The notes under the pieces are model-generated. The model was not told the origin of the DNA, did not search any database, and worked only from the letters and a program-made list of their open reading frames with translations. A stretch of 64,000 nt of DNA from Owenia fusiformis (Eukaryota > Annelida > Polychaeta > Sabellida > Oweniidae). The position numbers and the translations under genes are program-made. How positions within the stretch are numbered: position 1 is the first letter of the stretch; every line of letters begins with the position of its first letter. The stretch spans positions 58,512,270 through 58,576,269 of the forward strand of contig CAIIXF020000001.1 of NCBI GenBank assembly GCA_903813345.2, in the 5' to 3' direction. Positions 32,954 to 45,531 of this stretch are shown here, piece by piece.

Positions 32954-35900
32954 ATGGCGTCCATAACTGCACCAGTTTCTCCAGTTTTTCAAACTAATAT
33001 CGACAATTACTTCAATACTACAGGAGGAAATGTTGCCGAAATGAATCTCCACGATGCATTAGATATCGAGGAAGACGGAGAGTTTGTGAAGGGTGCACAA
33101 TTTGCTGGGAAACAGGAATTTCGAGACAAGAAAGGAAAATGTGTTAGAATTTCGCCGCTGCTCGTTGATTTCCGAAGATTGCTAGGCTCAAAATTATCGG
33201 CGGAAGTCATTGAAGGGGTATGCACGTTGTTTGAGGATAATTTCATTTATACTTTTTTATGCTTGCTCTATTGACTTCATTTTCTTTCTAGAGTCCATTT
33301 CATTGTTTAACTGCGTCAGTAAAAGCTAAAAAATAAGAAATCAAAATATCATTTTGCAATAAGACTTATATAGGGGAAATGGTCCTATCACCGCACGGGT
33401 ATGGAATTGTATGAAATTCTTCAAATTACAAGACGGCACAGGGTTATTCAATGCACAAAAAAACTAAAAAATCTGAAATATACAAATGTCATTCATGTAC
33501 ATTATGAATATACTTTTCCATATATTATTGCACAATGGTCTCCCAATTTCTTATTTTTGCCGTTCTACTGACGCAATGAAGCAGTGAAATGGACTCTAGA
33601 CGAATTCCTGTGGATGGGGCAGCAGCTTACAGCTAGAATATCTACCTTTAGAGTCAAGTCTTGTTTTAACATTAGCTTAAAGGATGTATAAAACTATCAA
33701 GAGCTTGAAAAACGATAAAAATGAGTTTTTTTAAGAATACCATCAATTAAATTCAATTTCATCAATTAAATGCAATAACTACGCTTTCGCTTAGATAATC
33801 AAATGTGAAAGTGCTCTAATAACGAAAGTGAAAGTATTGGGCCATTGTAAGGAATTCCCCAAAACAACTATCACAATGATTGTCTGCATATTACCTAACG
33901 CATATTGATGTTGTCATACTCGTGGCCTGCTTTTTGGGAAATCCAATGTAATGTGATGTCATTACCCTAAGAACGATAGCTTTCGAGAAACCCCCTAACT
34001 GTTATTGGATAACTAGAGTGCAATAAACATTCTATCATATTGCAATCAATTCCTCATATTAATACAACTATATGATAATAATAGCGCATCATGCTTTTAA
34101 GAAATAAGCCTAAAAACGTCAGTGTTATTGTAATTGAATTAAGGTGGGCCCCCCACTGAACGAAACATTCTTGTTTAAAGTGGGGTTCATTGTAACAGCT
34201 CACACTCCGTCAATATTTTATCAATTTCTGTTTTCTTTATATGGAATGAAAGATGGGTATCCACTACAATAGTAAAAACAGTATTATAAATGCACTGCAA
34301 CATGCTGTATTGAGGCTTTGAAAAGGAGTGAAAATCACTTTAATAGTTATATACAACTTGTAACATTTGAATGTGGTGCCAGGGAGCCCTACTTAAGAAT
34401 TGAATGCTTAAAATCCCTCAGTATTATGTGTGATTGTCCAGTCCCATTCCCTACTACTATTCTACTACTATGCAGGTTTTACATTTTACCAATCTTACAC
34501 AATATACAATGACTGAATAAACTTTGCGAAACTGGTGTAAAACTCCCATTTACCTTTGCATGTATGAAAATGATAAAGGTATAAATGTTTTACATTTAGG
34601 TATCTAACAGAGAGCTGTTGCATGCTGTGATAGGCCTGTATGATGTTTCGTTGAGTGAGATGACACCTGAGGTCTTATATGGAACTGTCTGCGAGAAATG
34701 GGCAAGAACAGCTATCCTACTACGTGATACTAAAGGTACAGTGATTTACAAAGATAACATTTTCACTTCATTATAGTTACTGTGATATGAACTTGTAAAT
34801 ATTCCTATTATTAGCTCCTACTCCCTTATAATTGCCTGCACCACCTTTGCAATCTATTAAGGATGATGTGAAGAATGTCAAGGGAATATCTGTATTAAAG
34901 ATAATGAGCATTTTATAGTTACGAACTAATACACACAATGTATTACTAAAACCTATATATTCCTTGAGAAAAAGCTTTTGGACTCTCCATGGACCATTCA
35001 TGAGCTCCTTGTCCCATTTTTTGAATCTGAACTCAACCACCTGATCCAATGGAAAATCATTTAAACATCAATATTGAATTTTTTGTACACACACCCATAA
35101 TTCGAAACTCTTTTGAAATGCCCTACACACTTAACATTTTATATTTTCTAGATGTTTTGGAGGAGTTTGAAAGAAAACGAGCTAAAAAAGCAAAAAACAC
35201 TGAAGCACCATCACCAAAAAGCATTCCAAATGAAACAACACCACTACAAAGCAATGAAGACATTAAAGTGATTGACCTTGAAGACAATAATCAATCCCAA
35301 TCCCCAGTGACCACCCCAACCCCTCAAACTGCATCCTCCACAGAGGAAACACCTACTAGTCAAATCACCAAAGATCTCAATGCTCAAGTAAAGCAAAATG
35401 AAAATACCTCTTCTGATAATGATCTGATTACATATGAAGATATAGCTGCTGAGATAATGCAGGATATAGAAGATGCTGTCAATGATAAAGGATCTGATAT
35501 TCTTGAGCCTGAAGAAACTAAACCGTGCAAGTTTGCTAATTGTTATAGTGATACTGAAGATGAGGATGAAGATGATGACAGGTGAGATGGGGAACACTTA
35601 GATAACAAAACAGGAAATGATTTTAATTTCCAACCCTACAAAATTATTTATTTAGTAATTTATAAATGATAAGCTATGTGCCATATTTGGGATTCATTGA
35701 AAGAATTCAGAAAATGTGAATATGACATAAAATATTGTGAATATAGAAAAAATTAATTTTGAAATGTTTACACTTTGTCCTTTTCTGGGATTTATGTGAA
35801 GTACACAAAGGTTGAATTCTCTTTTTATGAATGATTTTTTTCAGTGAAGATGATGAAGAAGATTTCAGTAAGGGCATCAATACATTTCTAGAATGTGTGC

Positions 35901-38456
35901 GCGAACGTCGTCAAATAAGAGACAACCATGTTGGCCCTTTCACTAGCAAACATGTAGGGATAGAAAATAGGGTTGTGGCTGCTGCTACCTTTGAAAAGGC
36001 ATTTTGTGGGTAAGATTGATAGACCAGTTGAACTGTAATATGAACACTATTTGGTCTGTCTAAGAGGACAAATCATAATAGTATAAGTCAATATAACCTC
36101 AAAGTCATTAGTTTTCATTCTTAAAACACTTGACAAAATCAATAAATGCTCAAGTTTATTTTTGGGTCTGAAGTGTTTTTTTCGATTTTCGGCTAACATC
36201 AAATATTGACCTGGTCTCTATAGGTGTTCATTTATGTGGTGTTCATAATTCAGGATAGGTTGATAGGACAGACTTGCAGTTCAGGGAAATAGAAAATTTT
36301 AATATTTTTATAATGTTCACATAATGATCGTATCACATTTTGGAAAATGCTTGTCAAATGTGATACAAGAAGGTATTCTACATTTGTATGTTATATTTAA
36401 ACAAAATATTTGTGACATTATCAAGTGCCATATATCATAATCATGTACCTGCATATTTTCTTTTTTTCCAGGAAACGTAGTGAAAAAGTCAATCATTTAA
36501 CTGTAATAGCTGTGAGGAAACGCTACCAAAAATGGGGAATAGGCAGATATTTATTATCAGTAAGTATGAATACTTTAATATATCACAGGTACTAAACAAA
36601 ACTCAATATGCAATAAGTGTTTTAATCTCCTGGTTAAGCTGATGATACTGCGAAGTTCACTTATACAATCACTTGCCTCAGCTAGGAAACTGCTGAGCAA
36701 ATTCAGAGAATAATGAAGCCTGTGTGTACCCGTGTGTTCTCTTCAATAGAAAATTATGTTCACGCTTTAATCACATTTTCTTCATGTTTGAAATATAGCA
36801 TACATGTCTGTTCATTCTCAGTTCTACATTTATTCACTGAATCAATCATTTTCAGCAATTAAAGAATCCTCAAGTCGTTGGGCAGTATGATGTCATTGTG
36901 GTGCACGCTGATAACTCCGCCATTGATTTCTTTGAGCGTTATGGTTTTACAGATGATGTAGTTCTTAATAGTAAATGGAGGTTTGTGTAGGGATCATGTC
37001 AGTTCAAACCATTTTGACACCTCCTTTTCACTTAAAACCAAAACTTATCATTGATAAGCTAAAAGTTAAAACAATGTTTTCAACAGAATTGAACTGGTTA
37101 TTGGCTGTAAATTGTTAAATCATCTTATCTGATTTCGAATAATTCATGAATTATATAAAAAGGAATGTTTTTAAACTTATAGATAACTGATATTAATTTG
37201 TTCATAGAGATGGCAACTTTATACATACATATTTACAGGTTATGACAGTTTACATATAAGGAAAGTGTTGTGCTATATTTATAAGTTATATGTATAACAG
37301 TTTATAAAAGGGAAGTGGGTATTTTATTAGATATATTCTATATGTTGTATTTCCAGTGAGTTAGCAGATCAATACACAAACTGCACTTTGATGTGTTACA
37401 TGCCTCCTTTCACAGGTATGTAGCATAATCACATTTTGATTACTTAAAGTGGCAGTAAAGACTAGAGAGTGTAAAATGTTGGGAGCAATGTTTTCAAAAA
37501 GCAATGTCGAAGTCACCCTCATGATTGTTATTTCAGTATCTAAATGATGCACTGAAATTTCTGAGAAAATATGGAAGTTATTGAAGATTTACGATGCAGA
37601 CATGTCCAAATATGTCCTTTTTCAGTTTTTCGCCTGAAGCATTACCCTAAAATAAAGTCAGAATTACAGTATTGGACTTTGTAGGAAATAACCTTGACAT
37701 GGAATCTTATGTTGAGACCATTTTAAAATGTTTTAAAAGTTACTTACAACTTATCTCTAGTCTTTTGTGCTCCTTTAATATATCTCTTATACCTGTAGGA
37801 CTTATATATCTAATCTTGGAGAAAGCTGTAATTTTTAGCCATACATTCAGGGGCAAAAGTTGCACTTTTGAGATGTTGGTAAAATATTGGACACAATGAT
37901 GGTTTGTAGTAAGTTGTGATTACAACATAAATAAATATCAACTAACTTGGTTATATAAGATCAGTTTTATATTTTTTATGCTCTCACCTGTTCCATTTCC
38001 AGGTCAGAGTATTTTGGGCAAGTCGGACCCTGCTCTTGATATTGTAGCAATGGAGAAAGAACTTGCATCATGGTGAGTAGTTTAGGTTATATTAAAAAGA
38101 AATTTTCTTTTACAGTAAAACCTGAACACATAATGAGCTGATGGGAATATTGCTAAAAGACTTCACACTTTATGAGGTCTTTAAATGTTGATACTTTTAC
38201 TTGGAATCTTAGTCTTTTACGCCCGCTTTTACGTTTACTCCACTCATTTAAATGTTTACATATATTGATAATGTCCAAATACCATTTTCTTGGGTCTGCA
38301 TTCCTTCAATATTTATTTCATTGGTCACTTTCAAGAAAAGAAAGCTATGAATATTTTTGATTGACTTGCAGGAGGAACAAGAACCTAGAAGCTTACCAGG
38401 CCCAGGCATCTTGCTTACAGAGAATGAGGCATGAGATAATACACCTTAGAGCATTG
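32954..38456 (+). CDS. GNAT-like acetyltransferase gene, truncated copy 2 (exons 1-9)
   Basis: Exons 32954-33217, 34600-34735, 35152-35581, 35845-36009, 36472-36559, 36856-36980, 37357-37415, 38003-38072, 38372-38456; 474 open codons. The protein equals copy 1 except Val at 369. It is followed on the same strand by the unit 3 annexin tail exons (42176, 42514) in matching phase, again allowing a fusion. A 469-bp MITE lies in the intervening intron. Promoter motifs and start context match copy 1. Confidence 0.75.
33291..33596. repeat. TA-flanked MITE, GNAT intron 1 (unit 2)
   Basis: Uninterrupted copy of the element at 21448-21753. Confidence 0.8.
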
Positions 38457-39658
38457 GTATGTAACATCATTTATCCCATAATCACGACAATATTAATAAA
38501 TAAAGTTACATGAATATAAAAGTTCACACTTTGAATACTCAGGTTGATATCAGAAAATACATTGGTTATATCATCTCAATATTTTCATCTACATTCCCTT
38601 GGCGGATATCACATACCCTCCTTTAATACTATGTGTCCAGAGGATAAATTCTTATTTATCTCTTATTTAGTAGGCTTAAAGGGAAATAACAGCAGGACAT
38701 ATATACTTTCTAATTGCAAATTTGCTCATTTAGTACATTTCTCGTTTGAACTTTTCAATACCTTTCATTTGGTGCAAATCTCATCAAAATTGGGGAAACG
38801 TAGAAACAAGAGATGTCAGATTTCATAATTTACTCTTTAGGCGTGGTTTAGGACACTGATGCCATTACCATAGCAACCTTATAGGAAAAATTCAGACGTA
38901 TTTCTTCATAAGGATTCCAAAAATGTATAACAAGTATGTTTACTCAATGTCCCTTATTGAATCATTTTCTGCCCAGATCTGCCTGCATAAAAAATTAAAA
39001 ACATATAGATGAAACAAAATTTTTGCTGTTGTCAAAGCCATATGTTCTCATTGATAAATCGTCCTGGATGTGCATCAAAGGTTTGAATCTGGTATCTGCG
39101 TCTGTCAAGCATTCTTCCCTGAATGCATTAATCAACTAAAGACTTGATATGATCAATTAAATTAAATACAATCAAACTTGTTTTGATAACAAAATACCTA
39201 GCACATATCTCTCGTGTTCTATTTAAAATAACATAAAATAGGCCCATTTAGTCTAATTTGCCTTTCGTTTTTAAGTAAAGTAGAAAGTGAACATTTTTAA
39301 TCTATTTTCTCATCATCTTTCTAAAAGAGCAAAAATAATGTTGATTACGGATTTTACTTTCTTAAACTTTACTTTTCTAAGAAAAAAATTATTGAATAGA
39401 TGGTGTATGTACATGCTGAATAATTTCTGAGCAAATGTCAATGAAGTTGAACTCAGGCTATGATGACTGACTTCAATAATTCAAGAATTTATTAAAGACA
39501 CTCTAATTAGGTACTTTATGTACTCCCCAGGTAAAGGAATCTGAGATTGTTTTATTTCAATAAAACATGCAAATAACATTATCACATATATCCTGACTGG
39601 CAGATGATATTACTGGGATTATTTTTCAAAGTCCTGCTTGTATTTTGAAAATCAAATA

Positions 39659-40127
39659 CTGTAAAACGGGTAATTTTGACACCGGGAAATTTTAGCGATT
39701 TTTCAATTTTAGGGGGTTTTAGCGCGGGAAATTTTAGCGAAATGAAGATTAATCTTTAAAAAATCAAATTAGCGAAATGCATTAGAAATTGTATCATTTA
39801 TGGCAGAAGAATCAATAACAGACATGACAGAGGAATTATCAAAATGTAAGACTTCTAACGCACATTGTATTGGTCCAAACTACTGTAATCTCATCTGACT
39901 AATCACAAAATCATGGTAGCATTTAAAATCGTTGATTTTTCGGTCGAGCACTGAACGAAACGCTCCTTAAATACTAGTATTCTTGTTGTTTCCCGGGAAT
40001 TTGCAAATTTTAGCGCCTGGTTTATTTTAACCCCGGTTTATTTTAGCGAATTGAATTTTTAGCGAAACTATAGCGATCGCTAACAATCGCTAACAATTAC
40101 CCCTCGCTAACAATACCCGTTTTACAG
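39659..40127. mobile_element. 469-bp MITE private to unit 2
   Basis: Ends CTGTAAAACGGG and CCCGTTTTACAG, flanked by TA. Units 1 and 3 have the empty site 'aaatatataaag'. The interior repeats 'tttagcga(aa)' and 'cgctaa' motifs in both orientations. No coding capacity. Tc1/mariner-type TA target. Confidence 0.93.
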
Positions 40128-41026
40128 TATATAAAGGATAACCTATTTTCATGAAATATGTATGCAACAAGTGTTAAAATGGGAAAAGGAAAAGAATAAG
40201 TGGTGTAGATAAGTACTCACATAGTCATTGAATCGTATCGCCAAGGTGTTATAGAATTTGTCTCGATTAGAAGTTCAGATTTTGCAAATTATTCAAAGAG
40301 TCTGAGATTCGCGAATTTGTATTCTCATTCGCGATTCAACAGTGAATCCTGACGTCAGATGCATTGTTTTTTCTCACAAACAGTGTCAAACTATGTACAA
40401 AATGATTGTTCCATGTATTATTTGTTTGAATGAATATGAGTAATAAATCTGATTTGAAAAGTGACAAAACTGCCATGTCTGTGAAAATCAAAATAATTTG
40501 GATTTCCATGAACTACGCTTTTGCATCCATCGAACACAGGCCTCCAGAACTCGCACCTCCTTCAGAATGAAAATAGTCAGAATTTCATCAGTCCAATAGC
40601 AACATCCATGTCCAAATATTTTACATATAATTTTTCATTGGAAATCATAGCAAATATTTTCATTCCTAATTTATTTAATTAGACTTAAGGTACTTTTAAG
40701 TATTATTATCACAGCACTTCTTGTGATTTGTCTTTGACCTATGACTGCTGACCTATACCGGCGATTACTAGAGTGCTGCTAACTCGATAAAAGGCTGGCG
40801 CTGGCCAGAATTGTCTATGGTTCTAGCAAGGATAAAGATACCAGTTCTTCACCTCGACAATGGGAAGAACTGCTCTACCTTAGTGACTAATATGTCATGA
40901 TATGACATCTAAAGAGTCAATAAAAGATATATATCATCTATTTTGTCTTAATTGTTTAAAGGACAACTGAAATAGGTTTTCTCAACTTGCAGCTACAAAA
41001 ATGCGATTTTCTTCATTGTATTAGCC

Positions 41027-42164
41027 CAGAATTGAACCAAGGCTGATCGTTTTCTTTTATTAAAACCTCTTTATGCGGAATTGTTTCCTTAAAAATGTTG
41101 AACAAAGTATCAACAAACCTATGAGTGGAAATATGAACATTTTGAAGTTCTAAGATCTCTCCCCAGTTTGAATTAAGTATTCTTTGATTCAATATTGTTT
41201 TATTAAGTTTATCATATTGCCAAATGATTTTCTTGGTTGGAGTTTCTTTAATAATGTTCATTTTTAGGTATGTTAACAAAGTGCAATGATCAGTATTTCC
41301 TACTGGTGGTAGAACTTTATGATTAGATATTATATTAATATTATCTGTAAAAGACAAGTCTATACATGATTTAGTAATAAAGTTGTTACGAGACTGCACT
41401 CTTGTTGGTTCATCTATAAGTTGTATAAAATTAAGATCAAATAAGATGTTGTGCAAGTTAGTCCCTGCTTCATCAACTTTATCATCTTTCCACCAAAAAG
41501 AATTACGTGCATTAAAATCTCCATTTACTACAGTTGATCCAGGAAGTTTCTGAGCATCCTCAAGGTTTTTACCAAGTAATTTGAAATAGTCTAGTCTACT
41601 TATTTTATCTTGTGAAGGTGATCTATAAAATACTCCATAATTGAATAGTTTACCACTTACTTTAAGATTTAACCAAATATTTCCTAGTGTATCATTCATT
41701 AGTTCATGAATTATTTCAGCTTCTAATGAATTATGAACATATAGTATAAGACCTCGATTATTTGATCTGTAATGTTTAAGTTCAAAATTGTCAATTTTAA
41801 GATCTTTTTGTATGTCACTATTTGTCAAATTTCCCACCTCACATAGAGCAATAACTTTAATTTGTTGCTCTTTTACTTTGAACTTTAGTGCTTCAAAACG
41901 TGCTAAACTATTTGCTTTGAGACTATTAATATTAGAAAATAATATGGGTAATTCTGATATAGGACCTGGATTTTTTTCAATGTCACCAGATAAATATAAT
42001 AATTGAGAGCAATCATATAAGCAATCGAGTAAAGGTGAGCCAGGAAATATCAGCAATATTAAAAGTAATTTAAATATTCTAATTAAAATCTTGAAGTATG
42101 ACGTATTTGATGTAAAAGAAATATAACCGATGCAATAGTAGACAATTAAAATGATCATACTTTG
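41027..42164 (-). mobile_element. LINE 5' fragment, unit 3
   Basis: Endonuclease ORF 42158-41013 with the 2A-like motif at 41961-41984. Same breakpoint and same short non-LINE carboxyl end as unit 2. Confidence 0.92.
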
Positions 42165-42175
42165 ATATTTTTCAG

Positions 42176-42542
42176 GATGACCTATCAGGTGATTACAAGA
42201 AGATCATAGTTGCTCTGGTAAATGGTAATGGCTGTGGAGTGAAGTCATCCAGTGGGCAGACAGAGAATGTCTTCAAACCAGATGGTGTGTGGCAACTAGA
42301 TTCTCTCTAAGAATGGTCAAAGAAAAAAATGGATATTTTTTAATCTTTTTGGTTCATTTCACCAAATCATGATTATCATTGTCAAAGTAACCCTGTACCA
42401 AAGTAACAATCATCTGTGTACAGAACAGAAAATGTTTTTAACCAGACTTGTTTTGTTTCAATAAAAACAGTTTAAAAAGAATGCTAATGACTTCTATGTA
42501 TGTTTTTCTGCAGATGCAGCCAGTGGGGATGAAGAGGACTAG
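42176..42542 (+). CDS. Duplicated annexin terminal exons, unit 3
   Basis: Copies at 42176-42284 and 42514-42542, same splice signals and frame as in units 1 and 2. They could serve as the 3' end of a unit 2 GNAT transcript. Confidence 0.7.
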
Positions 42543-44688
42543 GGATCTCTCCAATGGCCAGTTTTCCAGATACTGTGCATCATAAGAAATTGGAACCTCT
42601 TGGTTAAAGTGAACAACTGATGAACATGTCAAATTAATTTGAAATATGCACAGAAACACTATTTGGCTGTGAGGCTCTGTGAGACTGTTTGTTGTTCCCT
42701 ACCTGCAAATGAGCTATCAAGACATGAACGCTGGTAGAATCAGGGTTGAAACGTCAGGGAAATTCAGAATTTCTTTAAAAGTGGCTAAAATGATCTGGAA
42801 ATTTTCAAATTCTTTGAATAGTCGGTAGAGCTCAAGTGATTGAAGTTTTGAGACAAACTAAAGAGAAAAAACTAAAAGATAACTACCTAGATAAAATCAT
42901 GTAGTTGCAGTCAGTGCCCTTGTAATTGTTTCTTTTATGTACTTTATTTTTCTTTAATACTTTTACATTTAGATATAAATTATAAAATTTGCAATATGCC
43001 ATATCTATTTACAATGTTGCTTATGCTGGCATACAGTGTGTTTATGATATTTTGTGTAAAAAATAGGAAAGATAATATAGCCTATATGCTGTTGTACTAT
43101 ATACATTTTATTGTATAGATATTTAGTATATTTAGTATATACAAAATGTATATGTAAATTGTGTACAAAATTGGAATCATGCTTTATGTTACCACTTCAA
43201 GAGTAAAAAATGGCAGGTGGTGACATTTGCATGTTAATGTCTTGTTACAGTATGGCTTAATAAAGAGGGTGGTAGTTTGAGTTGCTTCAAAGTATAAGCT
43301 TGAGATCAAAACATTCCAGTTCATGGTGTGTGTCATAAGATTTTAAGATTAAGTGGTTAAAATTGGATTTTACATACCAGTATATAGGCTGGAATTATTA
43401 TCGTGTCTAAAGTTCACTGGTAACTGTTCCAGTGCTTACTTTTTCCATAAAATGCACTTATGTTTCTTAAAGAGCTGTGCCGTCCAACATTGTTGCAATA
43501 TTTTATCTATACAGTATACACTTTATTCCTACATGTATATACACAGTGACAGTTTACTGCACACTCTGTGAAGTTTATCTTACATTTTATTTTTAATCTA
43601 CATGTATATATTATACATAATTATGACAAGTTCTTTTTTATATAAAAAGCTTGATTTTATGTTTAGAGTTGTAATATAGGAATTCTGTATTGTGCATTCA
43701 GTATGAAGCATCAACAACAATGAATAGACATCATAAAATCAATTGATCTAAGTGCTGATTGGTTTAGATTTACTTTCCACAAATTATTTGTCTTCCCTCA
43801 CAAGTTCTCAGAATCAAAATTCCCAAAATATATCCATTATATGTACTGTCATCCGTCCATGCATGTTTTTTGTAAAAGTATGCCTTTAGTACTATATTCA
43901 CTTATTTAAAAATAGATTGCAAATAGGAACAAAGCTATTTTGAAGTACTTCATTGGGATATTTTTTTTTATTTGAAAGGATGATTGTACAGTTTAGCTCA
44001 ATAAGTAAAGCTAATTTTGCTTTAAAACTTTTATTTTGCAATATCTATATCAAATTTACATAGCAGTAGCATTATGCATTTCACAAACCATCCTGAAAGG
44101 TTGGCAAAAGTATGTTGATATTTGGCACTGTAGTGGTTGTCATAGTAACTTGAAGTAGGGTTCAACGGAGCAAATCATAACCAATAAAAACTTGGCTATA
44201 AATATTCAATGCAAAATATTTTTAGAGCAGAATTAGCTTTACTTATTGAACAACCTGTAAATTGTTTTTGTTATTTTGTAGAATTTTAGATTAGTTCAAA
44301 ATATATATTGATGTTACAAAGTACATTTGTTTGTTTTCTTGTGAATTGAATTGAATTGTGATGGGCACTACACCATGGTATGTAGTGGTAGCCACTACAC
44401 CATGGTAACACAATATTTCAAAAGAAAACATATTCAAGGCAAAGACTTGAATGATAAAGCTTGACATTCACTATTTATGTCTCAGCAATAAACCATTGAC
44501 AAACCATTGAACGACCTATTTCAACAAAGTTGCATCTATATGTTATTTAAAGCAGCAGAATTCTCAGCTTTAAGCCCTGACTGCAAAGCAAAATGGGTTT
44601 GGGAGATAGTTTCAGTAATCAATTGGGGAAAGATCAATTTTTATTTTTATAGACAAGATATATGGATCATATGCTTACAATGTATTGT

Positions 44689-44874
44689 CAGGCCTGTAGC
44701 CAGGGGATTCCCCCCCCCACCTCCCTGGCCAAAAAATCTTTCAAAGTCATGCTCATTCTGAGCACTTTTTAAGTGATTTTGGCCATTTTTTGATCAAAAT
44801 TGTCACAAGTGAAGCCCCCCCTGGAATTTTTCAAAAAGTGAACGTCCCCTTGGCAAATCCTGGCTACGGGCCTG
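44689..44874. repeat. MITE with CAGGCC ends (unit 3)
   Basis: Third copy of the 20533-20717 element; nine-base C-run as in unit 2. Confidence 0.8.
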
Positions 44875-45267
44875 ATTGTCATTATCTGAATGTATATTTC
44901 AGTTTGTTATATTTATATGATATGGTGCACTTGGCTATCGCAACCATGGCTCACAACCCATGTGCCACTGAGAGCAATAAATAAATGAAAAAATAAAACA
45001 ATGAGTTACCATCTTGGAGAATGCCAAAGCTCACTATTCTTCAACTTGTATTAACTAAATCAGTATTACAAAACTTATCTCTATGCTCATTTCAAAACTA
45101 ACAAACATCCAGCATTATCTATCTGTTGATAGGACTTCAGAATCACTGTGGATCCATTTATATCAGAACATTGCCGTCAAATTAAACACGTGCTTCTGTT
45201 TACAAACAAACAAATTGACCAATAAGAGCTCTTCCTTTTTTTAACCGCGGGACAGGTTTGTTGAAAA

Positions 45268-45531
45268 ATGGCGTCCATAACTGCACCAGTTTCTCCAGTT
45301 TTTCAAACTAATATCGACAATTACTTCAATACTACAGGAGGAAATGTTGCCGAAATGAATCTCCACGATGCATTAGATATCGAGGAAGACGGAGAGTTTG
45401 TGAAGGGTGCACAATTTGCTGGGAAACAGGAATTTCGAGACAAGAAAGGAAAATGTGTTAGAATTTCGCCGCTGCTCGTTGATTTCCGAAGATTGCTAGG
45501 CTCAAAATTATCGGCGGAAGTCATTGAAGGG
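45268..45531 (+). CDS. GNAT gene exon 1 (unit 3)
   Basis: 88 codons, start in context gaaaaATGGCG, donor gtatgc, phase 0. The peptide contains 'DALDIEEDGEFVKG' and 'RISPLLVDFRRLLGSKLSAE'. A helical region of unknown function. No signal peptide or membrane segment. Confidence 0.85.

Larger units (their letters stand above)
28713..41026. repeat. Tandem unit 2 of the triplication
   Basis: 12314 bp. It is collinear with unit 1 and differs mainly by a 469-bp MITE at 39659-40127 plus its TA duplication. It shares with unit 3, against unit 1, the A-run and C-run lengths near 30895 and 32396 and bases at 30392 (gcaaatgag) and 31801 (gttgat). Confidence 0.93.
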
